Part shown: one piece after another, positions 7,304 to 8,252 of the stretch
Layout of the letters: each line of letters starts with the position of its first letter
Position numbering within the stretch: position 1 is the stretch's first letter
Assembly (NCBI GenBank): GCA_016208545.1
Contig: JACQXU010000029.1
Location: 1-8,252 of the forward strand
Direction of reading: 5' to 3'
DNA length: 8,252 nt
Origin: Candidatus Uhrbacteria bacterium
Lineage (GTDB): Bacteria > Patescibacteriota > Patescibacteriia > UBA9934 > GWF2-40-263
Notes under the pieces: model-generated
What the model saw: only the letters and a program-made list of their open reading frames with translations
What the model was told of the DNA's origin: nothing
Databases searched by the model: none
Translations under genes and position numbers: made by a program

Positions 7304-7332
7304 ACCATAACACAATTTGAAATTCATGTCAA
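7304..7332 (-). promoter_or_regulatory. Sigma-70-type promoter for the small membrane protein
   Basis: On the minus strand a perfect -35 TTGACA (7332-7327) is followed after 17 bases by TATGGT (7309-7304), preceded by TG one base upstream as in an extended -10. The predicted transcription start near 7297 leaves a leader of about 37 bases before the ATG at 7260. This is the best promoter match in the window. It may also serve the RHS gene if transcription passes the fold-back. Confidence 0.7.
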
Positions 7333-7383
7333 GTATTTTGAGGCTAAATTTAGATAAAAAGTGCAAGATGTCAGAAATTTTTG

Positions 7384-7428
7384 ACAGAAAAAAACAACCG
7401 TTTTGCATTGTCAAAACGGCCGGTTTTT
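7384..7428. terminator. Terminator-like hairpin, stronger on the minus strand
   Basis: CCGTTTTG (7398-7405) pairs perfectly with CAAAACGG (7412-7419) around the loop CATTGT. On the minus strand it is followed by TTGTTTTTTT, a classic intrinsic terminator. On the plus strand it is followed by CCGG and then TTTTT, a weaker form. It lies between divergent genes where no upstream gene needs terminating, so it may insulate the two promoters, attenuate the plus-strand leader, or be left from a lost gene. Confidence 0.6.
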
Positions 7429-7520
7429 GGGTTTTGTGATTTTGCGATGTCAGACTAACAAAACAGGATGTCAAGTTTAATTATTTGACAAACAATTATC
7501 TGTATGAAACGCTGGTTTTT

Positions 7521-7528
7521 AAGGAGGT
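7521..7528 (+). promoter_or_regulatory. Strong Shine-Dalgarno sequence deciding the synthetase start
   Basis: AAGGAGGT is a near-perfect anti-16S match placed four bases before the ATG at 7533. It favours that ATG over the in-frame TTG at 7485, which lies upstream with no such site. Confidence 0.8.
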
Positions 7529-7532
7529 CAAC

Positions 7533-8117
7533 ATGTTCATTCCGAGACCAGAGTGCTCAAATGAATGTTCCATTATTGGATGGATTATCGCTCGTAGAGC
7601 GCATCGAGATATTCTCTTTTTAGATTTACGCATGGCGCAAGGCGGCGAAATACAAGTCGTAATTACTCGCGAGACAAGCGGTGTTGATTTCGATAAACTC
7701 AGTAAACTTCCGCTTGAGTCATCTATTATTGTCACAGGGCATGTGATAGAAGTCGATCGTTCACATAAAAGAGAGCTGCAAGCCGATCAAGTTCAAGTTG
7801 TGAGTGAGGCGACACACAATCCACGCGTGAACTTGAGTAGAGATTTCGACTGTTTCGATCCTAAGAATGCTGACCACGTTCTCTCGAATCGGCACCTCTA
7901 TCTTCGTCATCCGAAACTCGCGGCGATAATCCGTTTCCGTTCGTTGGTCATGCGAACAATGCGCCAATGGTTTGACCAACACAGTGTGATTGAATTCACA
8001 GCTCCAGTGCTCACTCCCGTTCCATTGTATGAGGATAGAACCGCGATCTCTTTTCGACTGGATTGTGATGCCGCACAGAAGGATCCGATTTTTCTAACGC
8101 AGTGCGTTGGATTATAA
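7533..8117 (+). pseudogene. Truncated class II aminoacyl-tRNA synthetase (AspRS/AsnRS type), 3' part lost to IS insertion
   Basis: The remaining 194 residues from ATG 7533 comprise an OB-fold anticodon-binding domain (about 13-95, with IIGWIIARRAHRDILFLDLR and VVITRETSG) and the class IIb junction NRHLYLRHPK (119-128). A helix and motif 1 follow (about 135-162, VIEFTAPVLTP), then FLTQCVGL, where substrate-pocket residues normally begin. The frame ends TTA TAA at 8115-8117, immediately before a TG that looks like an IS3-family end. Intact relatives run to roughly 400 residues or more and need motif 2 (ATP-binding Arg) and motif 3, both absent here, so this fragment cannot aminoacylate. AspRS, AsnRS or a paralogue cannot be separated from what is left. 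It is divergent from its minus-strand neighbour. A functional copy probably exists elsewhere. Confidence 0.75.
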
Positions 8118-8156
8118 TGGTCGGGGAAAATTAGACAGTCTTTGGAGCACAGGTTC

Positions 8157-8171
8157 CCCCTTAGGAAGGGG
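8157..8171 (+). promoter_or_regulatory. Hairpin in the IS left end, upstream of OrfA
   Basis: CCCCTT pairs with AAGGGG around the loop AGG. It directly precedes TATAAT (8172-8177). IS elements often carry such stems near the left end to block read-through expression from the host gene by sequestering translation signals. That function is inferred here. Confidence 0.45.
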
Positions 8172-8185
8172 TATAATGACCTCGT

Positions 8186-8252
8186 ATGAAGAAGACATTC
8201 ACGATCAAGGAAAAAGTAGCGATTGCGTTACGCGCTCTCTCGGAGACAGAGA
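8186..8252 (+). CDS. IS3-family transposase OrfA, N-terminal fragment
   Basis: Only 22 codons are visible: MKKTFTIKEKVAIALRALSE plus Thr-Glu. The pattern of a basic start, 'F-x-x-K-E-K-V-A-I-x-A-L', then a turn, is the first helix of the helix-turn-helix DNA-binding protein (OrfA) of IS3-family elements, which is usually fused to the OrfB DDE transposase by programmed frameshifting. OrfB would lie beyond the window. A TATAAT box sits 8 bases upstream of the ATG. The AGGAAGGGG stretch at 8163-8171 is rather far to act as a ribosome site and forms part of a hairpin. Confidence 0.65.
   Translation, partial: MKKTFTIKEKVAIALRALSETE

Larger units (their letters stand above)
7261..7532. other. Divergent intergenic region
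   Basis: The 272 bp between the minus membrane-protein gene and the plus synthetase fragment hold the TTGACA/TATGGT promoter (minus), the terminator-like hairpin and a strong ribosome binding site (plus). They also hold four ATGTCA words (7326, 7368, 7447, 7468), of which the first and last are minus-strand TTGACA hexamers. I see no T-box motif, tRNA-like structure or small ORF that I can support here. Confidence 0.6.
8118..8252 (+). mobile_element. Left end of an IS3-family insertion sequence (partial)
   Basis: From 8118 the sequence TGGTCGGGGAAAATTAGACA has the TG start and the 'run of G/C, AAAA, TTxGACA' pattern of IS3-family terminal repeats. It is followed by a hairpin (CCCCTT 8157-8162 with AAGGGG 8166-8171), a TATAAT box (8172-8177) and an OrfA-like start at 8186. 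Coding similarity to a synthetase stops exactly where this begins. The right end and target duplication lie outside the window, so the exact boundary is uncertain by a few bases. Confidence 0.7.

Noticed and set aside
7485..7508. TTGACA at 7485-7490 as -35 box for the synthetase gene
   Set aside because: The best -10-like hexamer (TATGAA, 7503) is only 12 bases away, and the hexamer at the proper spacing is AACGCT, so it was not called as a promoter.
7485..7532. TTG at 7485 as the synthetase start
   Set aside because: The ATG at 7533 has AAGGAGGT in front of it. The 16 extra residues do not look like part of an OB-fold and overlap the leader.
7261..7532. T-box or other riboswitch leader for the synthetase gene
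   Set aside because: I see no T-box sequence or specifier-type structure; only a simple terminator-like stem is present.

Overview
The window is moderately AT-rich bacterial DNA using the ordinary code (TGG for Trp, TAA stops, no in-frame TGA). I recognise no housekeeping operon that fixes the taxon. A giant secreted RHS protein, palindromic repeats and IS3-type DNA suit an uncultured environmental bacterium. A candidate-phyla (Patescibacteria-like) source is possible but not shown.

Layout. Positions 1-6427 (minus strand) are one uninterrupted reading frame that leaves the window at position 1: at least 2142 codons of a secreted SpvB / FG-GAP / YD-repeat (RHS) protein. It has a Sec signal peptide, six DxNxDGxxD calcium-loop repeats, a long YD-repeat region, and two copies of a roughly 210-residue beta-rich module inserted among the YD repeats. 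It also reaches the DHLGS signature that marks the end of an RHS core. The variable C-terminal tip, where a toxin would sit, lies outside the window. Positions 6428-6675 hold a striking 182-bp fold-back (imperfect palindrome) plus a smaller hairpin abutting the RHS start codon. Positions 6676-7260 (minus) encode a small membrane-anchored, PsbP-like-looking protein with a good promoter. Positions 7261-7532 are a divergent intergenic region with a terminator-like hairpin. Positions 7533-8117 (plus) are the 5' part of a class II aminoacyl-tRNA synthetase of the AspRS/AsnRS type. It is cut off before its catalytic motifs 2 and 3 by what looks like the left end of an IS3-family element, whose first ORF starts at 8186 and runs off the window.

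How it fits together. The anchored small protein and the RHS giant are codirectional and could share a transcript that passes through the fold-back. The fold-back and the start-codon hairpin share one arm, so they cannot both form. The synthetase fragment is probably a dead or dispensable copy. Signs of genome fluidity are plentiful: the IS insertion, the fold-back, a short interspersed word (CTTCGACAGGCTCAG) read in frame twice inside the RHS gene, and mosaic similarity between its duplicated modules.
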